This document shows positions 22,001-34,260 of a stretch of 64,000 bases of DNA, piece after piece. The stretch is taken from the NCBI GenBank assembly GCA_013397075.1, contig VWZS01010096.1:744001-808000 (forward strand), written 5' to 3'. Position numbers and translations under genes: made by a program. Under the pieces are notes generated by a model, which did no database searches, was not told where the DNA came from, and saw only the letters and a list, made by a program, of their open reading frames with translations. The DNA comes from Rhabdornis inornatus (taxonomy: Eukaryota; Chordata; Aves; Passeriformes; Rhabdornithidae). Every line of letters begins with the position of its first letter. Position 1 is the stretch's first letter.

Positions 22001-25000
22001 CACCAACTCAGTTTGAGGTCCTACAAATTCCAGCATCTCCCAGATCCTTGAGGTGTGGATTAGGACAATGCGAAAAGGTAAATCCCTGACCTGAAATCCC
22101 CTGGGAATCACAGCAGCTTCTGACTGACTGCAAACAGATCACTTGATAACCCTCAGTCTTATTGACACAACTCCAAAAATACGCTGCAAAGTGTAAATAA
22201 TAAATGTGTAGTATCCGCACTGGAGCAAGTAAACAGCGCCTGATGTTGTCTGATATTTCACTGGCAAGGTGTCCTCGGTGATGCTCCAGCAGAATAATTT
22301 TCCAAGCGAGTGGCTCGCGTGACAGGTGGATGTGCTGAGCTCACGGAGCTGGATCTGGGAGCTCTGTGCCGGAGATGGCAGCGGGAACAGCACCATGGGT
22401 CCCTCCTGCTGGCTCCCAGCAGCTCGGCACAGAGCTCTGAGGAAGTGCCTGGCAAGCTTGCTGACATGGGAGCGCTGCTAAAAGCTTTCTTCCTGCGTGG
22501 TGTGGATGTATCAGCTTCCGAGGCTGGATGACACACGGATTAATAATTCATGCTGGAGGTATTGACTGGTGGGAGCTGTTAGGACCCTGGCTCTGGGTGA
22601 AGGAGCTGCCTTCCTGCTCAGGTGCTGGGGTTATGCAGGAAAGTGTCTCCCCATGGCAAGGTGGCTGCTAGATCCTCCCCAGGATCTGCCAGACTGCTCC
22701 CTGCTACCCAGAGCATGTTCCCATTCTGCTTTATGGAGCGTTGCAAAGTGGCTGGAGAAGCCAGACTGTTGTACACCAGCTTTCCATAGCTTGCAGGTGG
22801 ACTCTTGTGCCTGCTGGTGGCTGAAATGCTGAGTTTGAAATAGTTTTTGTGATGGGGTGGTCCTCAGGGTGGACTCTGCAGTTGCTCCTTGGGCACCCTG
22901 TTGTGTGCAGGCACAGCCTGCAGTCTCCCCAAGGGGATTGCAAGGCAGGAAAGTGTACATTGGCTGGCCTGACCCTGAGGGAGCAGCATCCCCCTAGAAA
23001 TGGATGGGATTTCCAGGAACTGGGACACCGTGGCTTGCATAAATGTGAATTTTAAAGGATCAAGTGTTTTTGTGTGCTGCTGTGATCCTGGATGGAGGGT
23101 GCCATCCTCATGCTGTGTGTTGTACCTGTTTGGCAAAGATTTTCCTTCCTGGCCACGTGGAGACACTGGAAAGTCTCTGAGGTGACTCTGGGGCTGTACA
23201 GCCACAGCCTGCAATGTCTGTAGTCATGAGTGGCAGACAGGAGATTAGGGATGTGTGTCCAGGAATCCTGGGAAGCTGCTCTCAGCTCCAACAATCACAG
23301 AGCTCCCCAAGATCTTCCTTTCCTCTCCCCTCACCCTGGTGCCCAGCGTAACATTGCACTGACTTTCCCAAGTAAGATGTAAAACTGAACTGATGGGCTT
23401 TTTGAGAGCAAAGCTCTGTTAACAAGAGCAGGGAGGTTAACCTTGGATCCCTGCCCAAATTGAAGTGCATATAATCTCTGAATGGCTCATACCAAAATGA
23501 AATGCACTTATTGAGGGAACGTGTCCCTCTCTCTCCTGTAGTACTGCTGGGCTGAGCAAGGAGGGGACAGAAACTTGCGGGTGAGTGAATTTTGTGCTGA
23601 ACATGTCAGGAAGGAAACCAGGCCTATCTTTGTGGGTGGATGCTCTGTCTTCTAAGATATCCAACAAAATCAGCCTGGAATCAAGAAACAAAACCAACCT
23701 AGAAGAGACCAAATCCTGGTTCCAGTCTCTATTTTGATGGACTCTGGATTAATCCTGAGCTGTGCTACCTTTCATGGGAAGACCTTACCCATGGCACTTT
23801 CCATGGGCCAGGGTTGTGCTGACATCCAGCTCTGTGTGATGGACAATGCTCCAGGATAGAACAAGACTCCAGAGGCCTTGGCTCAAAGATGGTGTTCCTC
23901 TGTCCACCCTGGCCAGGGGCTGTGGCTAAAAGGAGCCATGGGAGGACTCACTCTGAGTAAAAGCTGTGCACCAGGAGCCTGGGGAGCAGATAGGTGTAGT
24001 AAGATGGAACTACCTGGCTGTGTGCAATAGCTGTGCACTGGGCTCAGAGCATTAAGAGTTCTTCATACTGCAAAATGAGCTCTAGCAGTGCAGGATCTCG
24101 ATGTGCCTTGGTCACCCAGCAGTAACTGGACCAGGTTCTGGGAAGCTTCCAGCCTCAGCTTCACCAAACACGTGCTCTGGCTAATGCAAATGTTGCTTTG
24201 GAGATGCTGAGAGGTTTCTCTCCCCCCCTCTCTTAAAAAGAGCATATGTTCTCACTACTAACAAGCAGGTTTGCAAAGAGTCTATTTTTAAGATGATTAC
24301 AGGGTATCAGTAGCTGTTCCAGTGTCAACTGTCGGTTTTGTTTCCTTGTCGGCAGTAAACTGTTGGCAGGTTTGTGCACCAGAGGTTTACTCCTTCCCAG
24401 CTGTAATTGCACAGCACGGAAATTATCACTTGCTCTGTGCATGCCTCTGCTGGTTCATCCCTCCGAGCCTGCTGTTCGCCAGCAGCTCCTCCAAGCACTT
24501 CCCACCTGCTGAAGAGCCGTGTCATGGCATCTCCTGCTGGCAGAAGACAAGGCCTGGCTAGATCTGAGCTGCAGAGATGAGACTGAATGTGGCATTGTGA
24601 TTCAAGTGTACTCAATATTGGTGCTCCCTGCTTTGCTGTGCAGGGTAAGGGCCCAGAATGGGGTTCCTTTCCCACTAAGACAAACACAGAGATGAGTTTT
24701 TGCAGGCAGTTTCCCTCTTCTGCTGTATAAAATTATACCTGCAGCTCTAGCTGAGATCTTCGGGGTGGGGAATGTGGATGATTTGGTGGCTGGGTGTCTG
24801 GAGAGCTGGTGCTCTTCAGCTGGTGAGTGTGTCTGGTGCATGCCTCAGCCTTTCTGCATCTCCGATCCCTGCTTGCCTGGCAGGCAGAGCAGCATGGCCA
24901 GACTCCACCAGGCTTTTCTGCACATGGCCACGGAGAATCTGAAGTCCTCCGATGGAATAAAAGATGTGAAGACCTTCTGCTAGAGCCAAATCTGTGTTGG

Positions 25001-26871
25001 CTAGAGGGCAGTGGAGGGTTAACTCATGCTATACCTTCCATCCTGCTCCCACACTGCTCAGCCAGAGGTGACTTATGGAGGAGGAAGCAAATAGGATCCT
25101 TTATTGAGAATTAAGGAAATAGCATTGTAAACACGTGCATCCTTTTATTATTATTTTTTCCAAGAGCTTAAGTAACCCCATGATTTGTGACTGCAGCTCT
25201 GCACACAGAGGTGACGAGGGAGTGCAGTGGGAAGTGTCAGCTAGTGGGAGGAGGGCTCAGAAGTTCCATTCCTTACCCTGCAGGGCACATCCTGTAGGAA
25301 ATAGCCACTTGAAGTACACTTATTCCTTTTCCCTTGACAGGGATGAGATGATGATGATGCCTGGGTGTGAAGTCTGCTCCATGGCCTTCAGTGCAAGTCC
25401 TTGGCACACCTCTGGCTTCCCCCCATCCTGGAAGTTTCCAAGTGCCACCGAACTGATGGGAGAGAAACAATTGTTGTGTTTCCCGGGCTGACACCTCCTG
25501 CTGAGCATCCTTCCCCGCAGGAATGGCAGTCCTCTCGCGTTACTCTGGGGACACGCCGCCCTGCTGCTGATGGGACCAGACAGGATCCGTCACTGTGCTG
25601 ATGTGTCTCCTCCACAAAAAATCCTGAATGACACCAGTGTCTGAGAGACGAGGAACAAAGGGAAAACAAATAAAATTATCTGCTCGGTTTGGTCCCCTCT
25701 GGTCATCTGTCATCCCGATATGGTGTGGGGACTGTGGAGGAGGGCTGGGGTTGGAGCGTTCTGCTGGGGGTATGAGAGGGGTTTGCTTTGTTCACGTGAG
25801 ACCACAAACCTGGCAGGCCAGAACACTGCTTCTGCTGGACTCTGTGGAGTCTCTGTCTCAGTTTCAGCTTGGTGTCCAGACTCCCCTGGCTGGTGCCATA
25901 ACCAGACCCTTGCAGTGGGGTGAAGAGGGGATGGGGCAGAGCTCATTGTTGCTGGTGCTTCACAAGCACCCCAAGGACATTGCCAAGGTCGTGTGAGTCT
26001 CTCTCCCTGCCTCAAGGTAAGATCATCTCTACCTCTGTCATTGCTGTACTAATCTGTTTTTAAAGACCCTTGGGGATACAGGTTGCTCAACCTCTTGCAG
26101 GACTTCTAACAAGAATCGTTGTAACAAACACATAAAGTGTGTTGGGTTTTTTGGTTTACTTTCCTTCCTTGCCATTTTCAAGCCTGTTGTTTGTGTTCTG
26201 TGGTGGCTATGGCTGAGGAAACATTTTCCTTCAGGTTTCCAGGAGGCTGTTTGAAAGCTGCTCTCAGATCAGCGAGGACCAGTCTGGATGGCTGTGCTCC
26301 TCTGCAATGCCTGTGACAGATGTGTCACCTCTGGGCTTGCTCTCTCCAAATGGTCCATTTCTGTCTCGAAACACAGTGGCCAAAAGCAGAGCACCAGACT
26401 TATGATGAAAATCAGCCTTTAAGGTAAGAAGCTGAGATACTCTTGCTTGAGCAAGATGTATGGGGAACCTCTCTCATCTGAGGATGCTGACATTAAACCT
26501 TGAAGGCATCATGGCCTTAGCTCTTCAGAACTGCCTGTCTTGTTGGGCAGGGAGATTTCTCCCAGATGTGTTTTCATGTTTTAAGTTGTCTGGCGGAGTT
26601 TTCCCCTCTTCTTTCCACAGCTGTTATTTCCAGCCTCAGCAGCTGAAGGTACTTTAAAATTGGGTGGGTTAGTGCTTGTGAAATAGTCTGGCCTGTTCAT
26701 TTTCATGGGATTTAAGAGTGACTTACTGTTTGTGTCCTGAAAATTGCTTGTTTTGCCTGGAGGCCATTTTGCACAGGAACTTAAATTGTTGGCTTGACTC
26801 TCCTTTTGTGCAAGTTGTCCAAGTTGAGAGTTGTGTGTTCTATAACAACCTCTTCTTGTCTGTGATAGCAG
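19011..26871. other. Long repeat-poor stretch, no gene recognised
   Basis: About 7.9 kb with no transposon I recognise. An A14 run lies at 21025-21038, and an AT-rich, TTTATTA-bearing patch at about 22180-22300 may be another old non-coding element. Several GTAAG-type donor words occur (26017, 26424), but no convincing exon chain is seen. Confidence 0.45.
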
Positions 26872-26988
26872 CATTTTGAGACCTTCCCTAATCAGAGTGC
26901 TGAGCGGCACCACTCTGAAGTGTGCTGGAACTGCCTGATTTGGAGGGAGGAGAGGAGAGATGGGAAAGGACAGGAGCATCCAATAGAG
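26872..26988 (+). other. Possible 117-nt exon
   Basis: Bounded by an acceptor (CTCTTCTTGTCTGTGATAGCAG) and a consensus donor (GAG|GTAAGG). The 39 codons read without a stop in frame 0, and the length is divisible by three. The peptide (starting HFETFPNQSAERHHSEVC) matches no family I recognise. A frame this short stays open often enough by chance, so it could equally be a non-coding RNA exon or nothing. Confidence 0.15.
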
Positions 26989-27477
26989 GTAAGGAGGCTA
27001 CAAACACAGGGCAGCCAGACCAGAAACATGCAGATTATGTAAGCACAGCTGGGCTAAAACTTTTCAAAATAGTCTTTCTGGTCTTGTAGGCTATCCTCAA
27101 GCAAATGATTTTCTGTGGACCTCACCGAGTTGTAAAGAACTGTCTGAGCAGAAGAAAACACAGCTTTAATTAAATTGAGAAAACAAAACATCCAGTTCTT
27201 TAAAAATGCCCCAGCCTGAGTAGCTGCAGACCTGGAAAATAGCCTTAAAAATAAACAGCCAGTAGCTCTAATTACCCTGGAAAGCCACCACCTTCTCTTC
27301 CACAGGCAGGGGAAGCAGGCTGAGAACTAAAGGTACCAGTGTGGTGACAGCAGAGCTTGTGAGGAATCCACTGGCTCTTGTCCCTGGGCAGCCCCAGTTA
27401 AGAAAGAAATACATCTACAGCAGGCTCCAAGTCCCCTGCCTGCTGCTGGGACTGCTCACTGGTGATGACATCTCAAA
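26989..27477. other. No gene recognised
   Basis: Ordinary sequence leading into the AT-rich block that follows; an A-rich stretch lies at about 27155-27190. Confidence 0.45.
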
Positions 27478-28000
27478 TATGTTTTAATAACCAGCGGCTG
27501 TTAATAAGCGCTTGCTACTTCACCAGCTTAGATGCATCTCTTTAAATTTAAACAGGATTAGATAAGGTAGGGAGATTATTAAATACCCAAATGAACATTA
27601 AGCAGATATATTGGAGGCTTAACAACTCTGCAGCAGATTGTTAAATTGCTCTAAATATTTCCCTACTAGTCTGGGGGTATTTAATTAAAACAACCCCTCT
27701 AGTCCTGTGTAGCGTGCCTAGCAGGCTTACAAGCCCTGCACAGGGCAGGACATTAATTGGCAGTGTTACCACAAAGCTGAGCCATGCTCGAGGACAATTA
27801 AAAAACAACAGCCCCCCCTCCCCACCCCACCTCTCAAACCACCCCAAGCCCCTCTAATTAGTGTGAGAAATGACGACAAAACAACTCCGAGTGTCTCCAG
27901 TGACAGGTGCACAAATAACAAGGCTGATGAAAGATTTTGCAATTAAGATTGCGCTATGAAGATTAATGGGATATTTTCATAAATTGATGTAAGATTGCCT
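27478..28000. promoter_or_regulatory. Candidate enhancer, homeodomain-site cluster
   Basis: At least nine ATTA/TAAT cores in about 500 bp. They include TTAATTAA (27681-27688), CATTAATTGG (27751-27760), CTAATTAG (27854-27861) and GATTAATGGG near 27960. There is also a GC-rich GGGCAGGA stretch and TTTGCAATTA. No transposon signature and no open frame of note. This texture is typical of deeply conserved vertebrate enhancers, but the claim needs alignment. Confidence 0.35.
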
Positions 28001-30386
28001 ATAACCCAGTTGCCTCCATGTAACTCCATCTCCTTCTCACCAGCACTTCTGTATCTCTTATTTCTCAGATTTCCTTCACCCCTGCTTTCCAGGTTGCTGG
28101 GGGTTTTCATGCCCAGCACTTTTTTTCCAGGTGTCCTGTATTTCCTGGCATTTCCCTTCACCTTTGGCTGTTCTTGTCTAAATCTTGGGTTTCTGCTGCA
28201 TTTAAACTTCCCAGCTGGGGTGGAACTGGGGCTGTCCCCATGGGCTGTCCACGTGGTATTGCTCCCTCACGGGCTGTGTCCACTCCCAGTGGATCACTGG
28301 GAGGCATTTCCCAGGTTTGTTAAGGATCCAGCTGCAAAGCACACATCTGGCTATAAAGCCACGTGTGCCCATGGCTTTCCAAGGCCCGGGGGTCACATTG
28401 CCTGTGCTGCTTCCCAGCAATGTCTCCCTTGAGCGTGCCAGCGACTCTATTAACCCAGATTAAATTAGTACAACCACTGCTTGATAGGAAGCATTAAACT
28501 GGCAGGAGAGGAAACTGGGAGCTGGACCAGACACCCTTCCCCATGCATCTTTCAAAGAGGGGGATGTGCCTCTCCCCCAAACCTGCTCTTTTCCCAAAGA
28601 CATTTGCCTGTTGCTGCCATTGTTGTGACTCTGTTACTCCTAACTGCCTCCTGTTATTCTTGATATCTCCAAGGCAGAACGGTGCACAGGGAATTTGCAT
28701 TTTTTAATCTAGTGAAAGCAATGGTCTGACACGCAGCCTCCAGCCCTGCTTTTCTTCCTCTCAACTGCTGCCATAGACCAGGTTTGATGTCCAGCTCTTC
28801 AGTCTGTCCGTGCTTCCCGGCTGCCCCTCCTCCCTGCCCTTGAGTTTCCTTCCTGACCTTGTCCTCAGCCCTCCCAGTGGCTTTTAGCTGGGATTTTGCT
28901 GCGAGACTTCAGAGGGATTTGTTAGGGCAGGGATTCAGAGGCTCTGGGCTGGATGTAAGGGGCATTAGTTGTGCCTGGCTGGAGGGGGCTCTTTCTTGCT
29001 GCTTGCTTTTTCCCAATTTTTTTTTTCCCTTTGCTTTTCCCCATTGCCCACGTAAATGATGTGTTAGAACAGACACCTGCCCAAACCTGCAGCCCTTCTC
29101 CCCCCAGGGCCTTCTCACCAGCCAAGGCTGCCCAGAACTTTCAGAGCTAGGGATGAATAATCCCATGCACAGGTTTTTTGAAGTAGTTATAGCTGGGGCC
29201 CCCAGATAAGTACAACCACTTCCACACTGTCCTGCTTGTTAACTCTGCTGGGGAAGGGTGTAAATAAGACCTCAGGGAAATGCTGTTTGCCCCTGATCTC
29301 CTCTGTGTTTCCCCATGCCTCTATCCCTAGCAAAGGGGCTGTAAATTATTGTTTCCCACCGTTTGTGAGCAGCCTTTAATTGAGAGCACAGGACCAGTGG
29401 CTTGTCTCAGACACTTCTCCGTACAGAGGGATGCTGTGCACTCCAAATTCTGACACCCTTTCTATAAGGTCCATGAAAAAACCTGGTGCAGCAAAAAGGC
29501 AGGAGGATTCCAGTCTCCTAAGAAAGAGGCATTAATTGGTGGTGACAGAAATGTAGTTTTTCCTGAGAATGGTATGTGCCTGACAGTATTCCACTCACCA
29601 AAGCAAACAAGCAGAAATTAGGGCTTTCTGTCTCTTGTCCATGAGCCTTTTTGACTTGATATCTCCTTGTCTCTCCTCCTTTTAATTGCTCAGCTGTTGT
29701 CCTATTAGTGTCAAAGCTTGGCGGGCACAAGGGTTAGAGCTGAGATGCTCTGGCTGGTGCTTTGCGAGGTGTCAGCCTGCATAAATACAGTGCTTCTTTC
29801 TGTTCTCTCAAATCCTCTTTCCTGCTCCCTCCATACCTTTCAGATGCTGGAAAAAGCCAGGGAATGTTAGTGCAGGCTGTAGGTGTAGCCTTCCCTCCCA
29901 GACTCTTGGATTGCTGGTACTTGCAGCCCTGCCCTGTGACTCTTTGCTAGGTCAGCTCCAGAGCTGAGATTATGCTGGAAACCAGCGTAAGGTTTGTGCA
30001 GTGAGATGATACTTCTTGGTTTGGGATTATCAGGATCTTGAAAAATGCCTGGAAAGCTCTCCTGGGAGAGGTGCTGCTGTGGTCCTGCCTGGCTGGATGG
30101 GCAGATCTGCAGCCTGACCCCTCGGGCTCGTGCTTTCACCCCGTGTCTGTGTGCTGGTCCCGGGTGGCTGGCAGTGAGTTGGCTGGCTGGCTGCGTGCTT
30201 TTTATTCCCTCTTGCTGTCCTGGTGACTGCACTGATGCTCAGTTCCAGCAAATTAACCTTTTGGGGGAAGTCTTTACCTTATTAGCTTCTTGTCCTGGCT
30301 GCTAACACCTCCCAGGAGGCTGCTGCTTCCCAGTGATCCAGAGCTGCCTTTTGGTGGAGGTGGGGATGTAGGGCAAGGACTGGGAG
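28001..30386. other. No gene recognised
   Basis: No repeat recognised. Patches at 28430-28500 and 29190-29390 (TTAACCCAGATTAAATTAG, GTAAATTATTG, CTTTAATTGAG) look like further candidate regulatory DNA but are weaker than the block before. Confidence 0.4.
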
Positions 30387-30399
30387 GCAGCAGGGGGCA
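30387..30399 (+). promoter_or_regulatory. CTCF-core-like site
   Basis: GCAGCAGGGGGCA matches the CTCF core CCASYAGRKGGCR at 12 of 13 positions (G for the first C). It is the best CTCF-type word I noticed. Motif only. Confidence 0.35.
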
Positions 30400-32610
30400 G
30401 ATGCACTTTCCAGGTTGAACAGTTTCCCTTGCTGCTGCTGTCTGGTGGGATGTGCTGCACACGAGATTGTCCTTAGAAAACTCTTCTTGCCAAAAGCAGC
30501 ACAAAAACGATTTCTTGCTTCCTGGAAGAAGCACAGACGATGCCAAACCCAGCCTGGAAAGGAGCGAGGCCCATTGCCCTGGTGGCCTGTGGTTCTGCTG
30601 TGACCTTGGAGCAGTGCCTGGCTGACCCTCCCTGCTCTACTGGGAGCTGGTGACAATCCAAATGGATGTGCCCTGACCCAAATGGCCCCTGCAATTAGTG
30701 CCAAGCAGGTCTGAGCAGAGACTGGAGCCCAGAGCAGTGAGATGAGTTGAGATGCAGCAGCAGCAGAGCTTTGGGGACCCCTTTGCTCAGCCCACAGCCT
30801 GGATGAGCCAGAGATCCCAAGGAATATGCAGGATGTAGCTCTGCCTTGAGAGATGCTTTGAAACAAGCAAACACGTGGGCGGGAAGGGAATTTGTGTTGC
30901 AGGGCGGATTTAATGCCTGGTATTTTATAACCTGAGTGCCTTTTACCGACATGGTTTTACTATCCCCTCCCATCTTAATAGCTATTTTATAAATATTATT
31001 ATGAAGAAGTCTTGGTGGTAATGCTAAAGGGAAGCTGGGCTTTGTTTTATCTGAATAGCTCTTGCTTCCAGCTTGGGATAAGGGCTGTAACACTGCAGAA
31101 TGAAGCTGGGCTGGAACAAAAGAAAATCTATTCATTAACTTAAATCGTAGTAATTTTAGCATGACCCAAGAGGAGCCTGGTGAATCTAACCCTCTATTTT
31201 CCCACATCCTTCCTAGTAAGAGCCTTTCTTTCTCACTGAGGTTTGAGAGCTGACTCACTTCCAGACTGGAGCGAAATCTGGGGTGGGTATTTTTTCCTTC
31301 TGTAAGATTAGGGTCAGTGCTGTTACAACAATTACAGTGGAAAGAGAAATGATTGCCATTGTTGATTTTAATGTGCCAAAGCTGAACTTAAGTTGTCCAC
31401 TTACCAACTTCAGGATTTATTTTTCTTTTTGTTGTTATGTGCAGTCACAGATTTCTGTAAATGCTGCTGCTCACCTAGAGGTTAGGAATCACAGCTGAGA
31501 CCTAGTGACTCTTCTCTTGGACTGTACCTCTGCTTTTTTTAGGACTTGATAATTAGTGCAGGGTGAGAGGTTAAACCAAAACTTGAGGGAAGAGAGGTAT
31601 GAGTGTCTATTTGGGGCAGACTGAAAAGGTCCTGCTGGTGACAAGGCAGGTGAGGAGGCCTGGTCGCTGGCCTCCTGCAGTATGATCAGGGTTGTAAAGG
31701 GACCTGGAACTTTCCATGAGCCAAAGCCAGAGCTCAACTTCCCTTGGCAAGTTTTTATTGTTGGATGCTGGTTTTATTTTTTTAATTTTTCATTTCAGAT
31801 TCAGCTACAGTTGTGAAAATGAGTGGACAGAGGAATAATCCAGAGCAAAAGGAGGGAGTTTCTGGGGGGCAGAGGGCTAGAGGGTTGTCACAGGTATCTC
31901 TGCTTTCTCTCAGTTCCCCAGTCTGTAAAATGGGGGCAAGGAGGTTGATAACTTACATAAGGGCTACCGGCACACAGCATTTTGTTAAAGGCTCCCAAAA
32001 AACCTTCTGGATGGCAAAGCACAATGGGAGCACAGACAGCCTCATCACTCAGACAGCAAACTCCTACATGTGAGAACGCGAGCCGGGCGTTTGACGTAGC
32101 TGCTACCCAAATGCCAGCAGGTGATGAGCAGATGGGGCTGCCGGGCGCTTGTCTGAGGTCTGCCTGAACAGAAGGAGGAGGGGGAGTGGAGATCTCAGTG
32201 CTGGGGCTTTTTTCTGCCCTTTTTGTTTTCTTTTTTTTCCCCCTTGTGTGTGTTGTCGAAAGCTGCCACGTGGTTCTCACCAAAGATGTAAAAATAGAAG
32301 CTGTTGGCTTGCGTGGGGCTGCGGCGCGGCGCTGCTTTATCTGGGAGTTGGGATGTCATGCTCTCCTGGTTATTTATAGGTGCCAGGCAAACCCTGGGAG
32401 AAGGGTGAGAGGAGAAAAATGTGGAAAACGTTTCACATGGTGGTTTTGGGTCACTGGGAACCCTGGAATTTTTCATAATGGGTGCCTCCACCAATCCTGC
32501 AAGGACTGAGACAGGGAGGAGAGTTCATCTTCAGAGGGGCTCTTCTCTCTGATCCATGTGTGTGACCTCCCTTGGGGACAAAGTGGGTTTAAACACACAG
32601 GGGAAGAAGA
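30400..32610. other. No gene recognised
   Basis: AT-rich, repeat-free patches at 30900-31060 (TATTTTATAACC, ATAAATATTATTATG) and 31110-31390 are possible old regulatory DNA. CpG-bearing sequence occurs at 32070-32150 and 32310-32340. No exon or transposon recognised. Confidence 0.4.
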
Positions 32611-32674
32611 GATGGATGGATGATGGATGGATGGATGGATGGATGGATGGATGGATGGATGGATGGATGGATGG
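32611..32674. repeat. GATG tetranucleotide microsatellite
   Basis: About 15 tandem GATG units with one 3-base slip near the start. Expected to be highly length-variable. Confidence 0.97.
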
Positions 32675-32963
32675 AAGGAGCTGCAAAGGAGAGGCAGCGA
32701 GCAGCCAGCTCTGTGTGTGGTGTTTTGTGAGTGAGGATCTGCTGTTCTGGTGGGGGAACCAGCAGAGCAGTGCTGTACCAGCTGCAGTCTGTAGTCCTTT
32801 CTCTTACAGCCTTTTGCTGTACTCTGTATGGTCCCAGTTGTCTTGCACTTTGAAATTTCCCATACTTGTACTGTTCCTGAAATCCTTACTACATGCCCCA
32901 ATGCAGCTCTCAGCCTGGAAGGGAATTGGAAAAATTAATTGGGTATTAAAAGCCTTGGGATGC

Positions 32964-33469
32964 TGTGGTGGGCTGACCCTGGGTGGGTGCCAGACACCCA
33001 CCAAAGTCACTCTCTCACTTCCCTCTGCAACTGGATGGGGGAGAGAAGATACAACAAAGGGTTCATGAGTTCAGGTCTGGGAAAGGTCACTCACCAAATA
33101 CCATCACAGGCAAAACAGACTCGAATTAGAGATATTCATTGGATTTGTTGCTAACAAAATCAGAGCAGGAAAATGAGAAGTAAAAACAGAGACTAAAAAC
33201 ACATTCCCCCCCCACCTTATATGCTGAGCATGATGACACATGGTCTGGAACATCTCTTTGATCACTTGAGGTCACTTGTCCTGGCTCTGTCTCCCCCCAG
33301 CCCCCTCACCATATAAATGGTGGCCATATAAAAAGCAGAAAAGGCCTCAGCTCTGTGCGAGCCCTGCCCAGACACAAGGAAAACATCTCTGTGTTCAGCA
33401 CAGATCCAAAACACAGCCCTGCACCAGCCACTGTGAAACAAAACCTCTACCCCAGCTGAGAGCAGCACA
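32964..33469 (-). mobile_element. Solo LTR related to 5343 element, exact TSD
   Basis: A 506-bp element in minus orientation, flanked by GATGC at 32959-32963 and 33470-33474. On the minus strand it begins TGTGCTGCTCTCAGCTGGGG and contains the 16-mer GGGCTGTGTTTTGGAT (plus 33404-33419) that also occurs in the solo LTR at 5395-5410. The two are therefore diverged relatives. TATATAA-type words lie at 33310-33335, and the polyadenylation region is degenerate (AACAAA). No internal region remains. The 5-bp duplication again fits ERVL-type elements. Confidence 0.9.
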
Positions 33470-33474
33470 GATGC

Positions 33475-33819
33475 ACAGCCCTGAAATCTGGTTCCCACCA
33501 CTGATCCCTCAGCTCTGACACAGGAGAGACCAAAGCAAGAGGGTCAGCCTGAGAATCCAAACCCCCTCCTGCCTGCAAATATGGAGAAACGCCCTGTGCT
33601 TTCCTGGGAAGGCATCCCTGCCCATCCTGGGCTGGGAACAAAAACCAAGATCCCCTTTGGATTTCCTGAAGGGATTGTCCCCCTCCATCCCTTTCCCCAT
33701 GACAGTTTGTGGGCCTTTAAGGATGAGGTGCTCACAGGTCCCCAGCACTGGCATTGATGTGGTGGGGACAGGGGCCACCACACCTGGTGGTGGCTGGGAA
33801 TAGGAGGCAAACAATTACA
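33475..33819. other. No gene recognised
   Basis: Unremarkable CA-rich sequence after the LTR; no feature seen. Confidence 0.45.
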
Positions 33820-34260
33820 GCTGAAGAGGTCGTATAGCATTGTAATCCCGAAAAGAAACATTATGATTCATCATTCCTGATGTAATGTCATCTGTTTAAA
33901 AAAGCCGTAACTCACTCTGGGCTCATTTTTAATGGGGCTATTTAGGTAATGGCATTGGGTTTTCTCTTTCCCAACCTCCCCCCACTCCCATACTAAGTAG
34001 GATTTGGACCGAGCACTTGGAAAGAGCTATTGTAGCCGAAGACTTTCTTTTTATATTTACAATATCTTTCAGGCCTTAGCTGAATGGGGTATTATTTATG
34101 TCAAATCACTACTTACCCTGAAATATGGGGAGAAGGAAAGCCAACAGCTGGATATGGTAATGAGTAAATAAACCATGTGTCTCTTTAATGATAGGGACAT
34201 GAATTTGTGCCACATGGGGAAACGGCCGGCGATAAGATGTCTTTGACTGGGGCTGACCAC
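33820..34260. promoter_or_regulatory. Candidate conserved regulatory block
   Basis: Repeat-free, AT-rich, with CAATTACAGCTG, ATTATGATTCATCATT, GATGTAATGTCATC, TTTTTAATGGGGC, GGTAATGAGTAAATAAAC and TCTTTAATGATAG. The words suggest homeodomain, AP-1/CRE and forkhead binding. Inference without alignment. Confidence 0.32.

Noticed and set aside
26017..26425. GTAAG donors that could define a multi-exon gene
   Set aside because: The motif is expected tens of times in 64 kb. The 47-nt segment ending at 26423 has a weak acceptor, and joining it to the next candidate exon brings a stop codon in frame.
32473..33068. Frames with long MDGW or SIHP repeats
   Set aside because: Translation of the GATG microsatellite.
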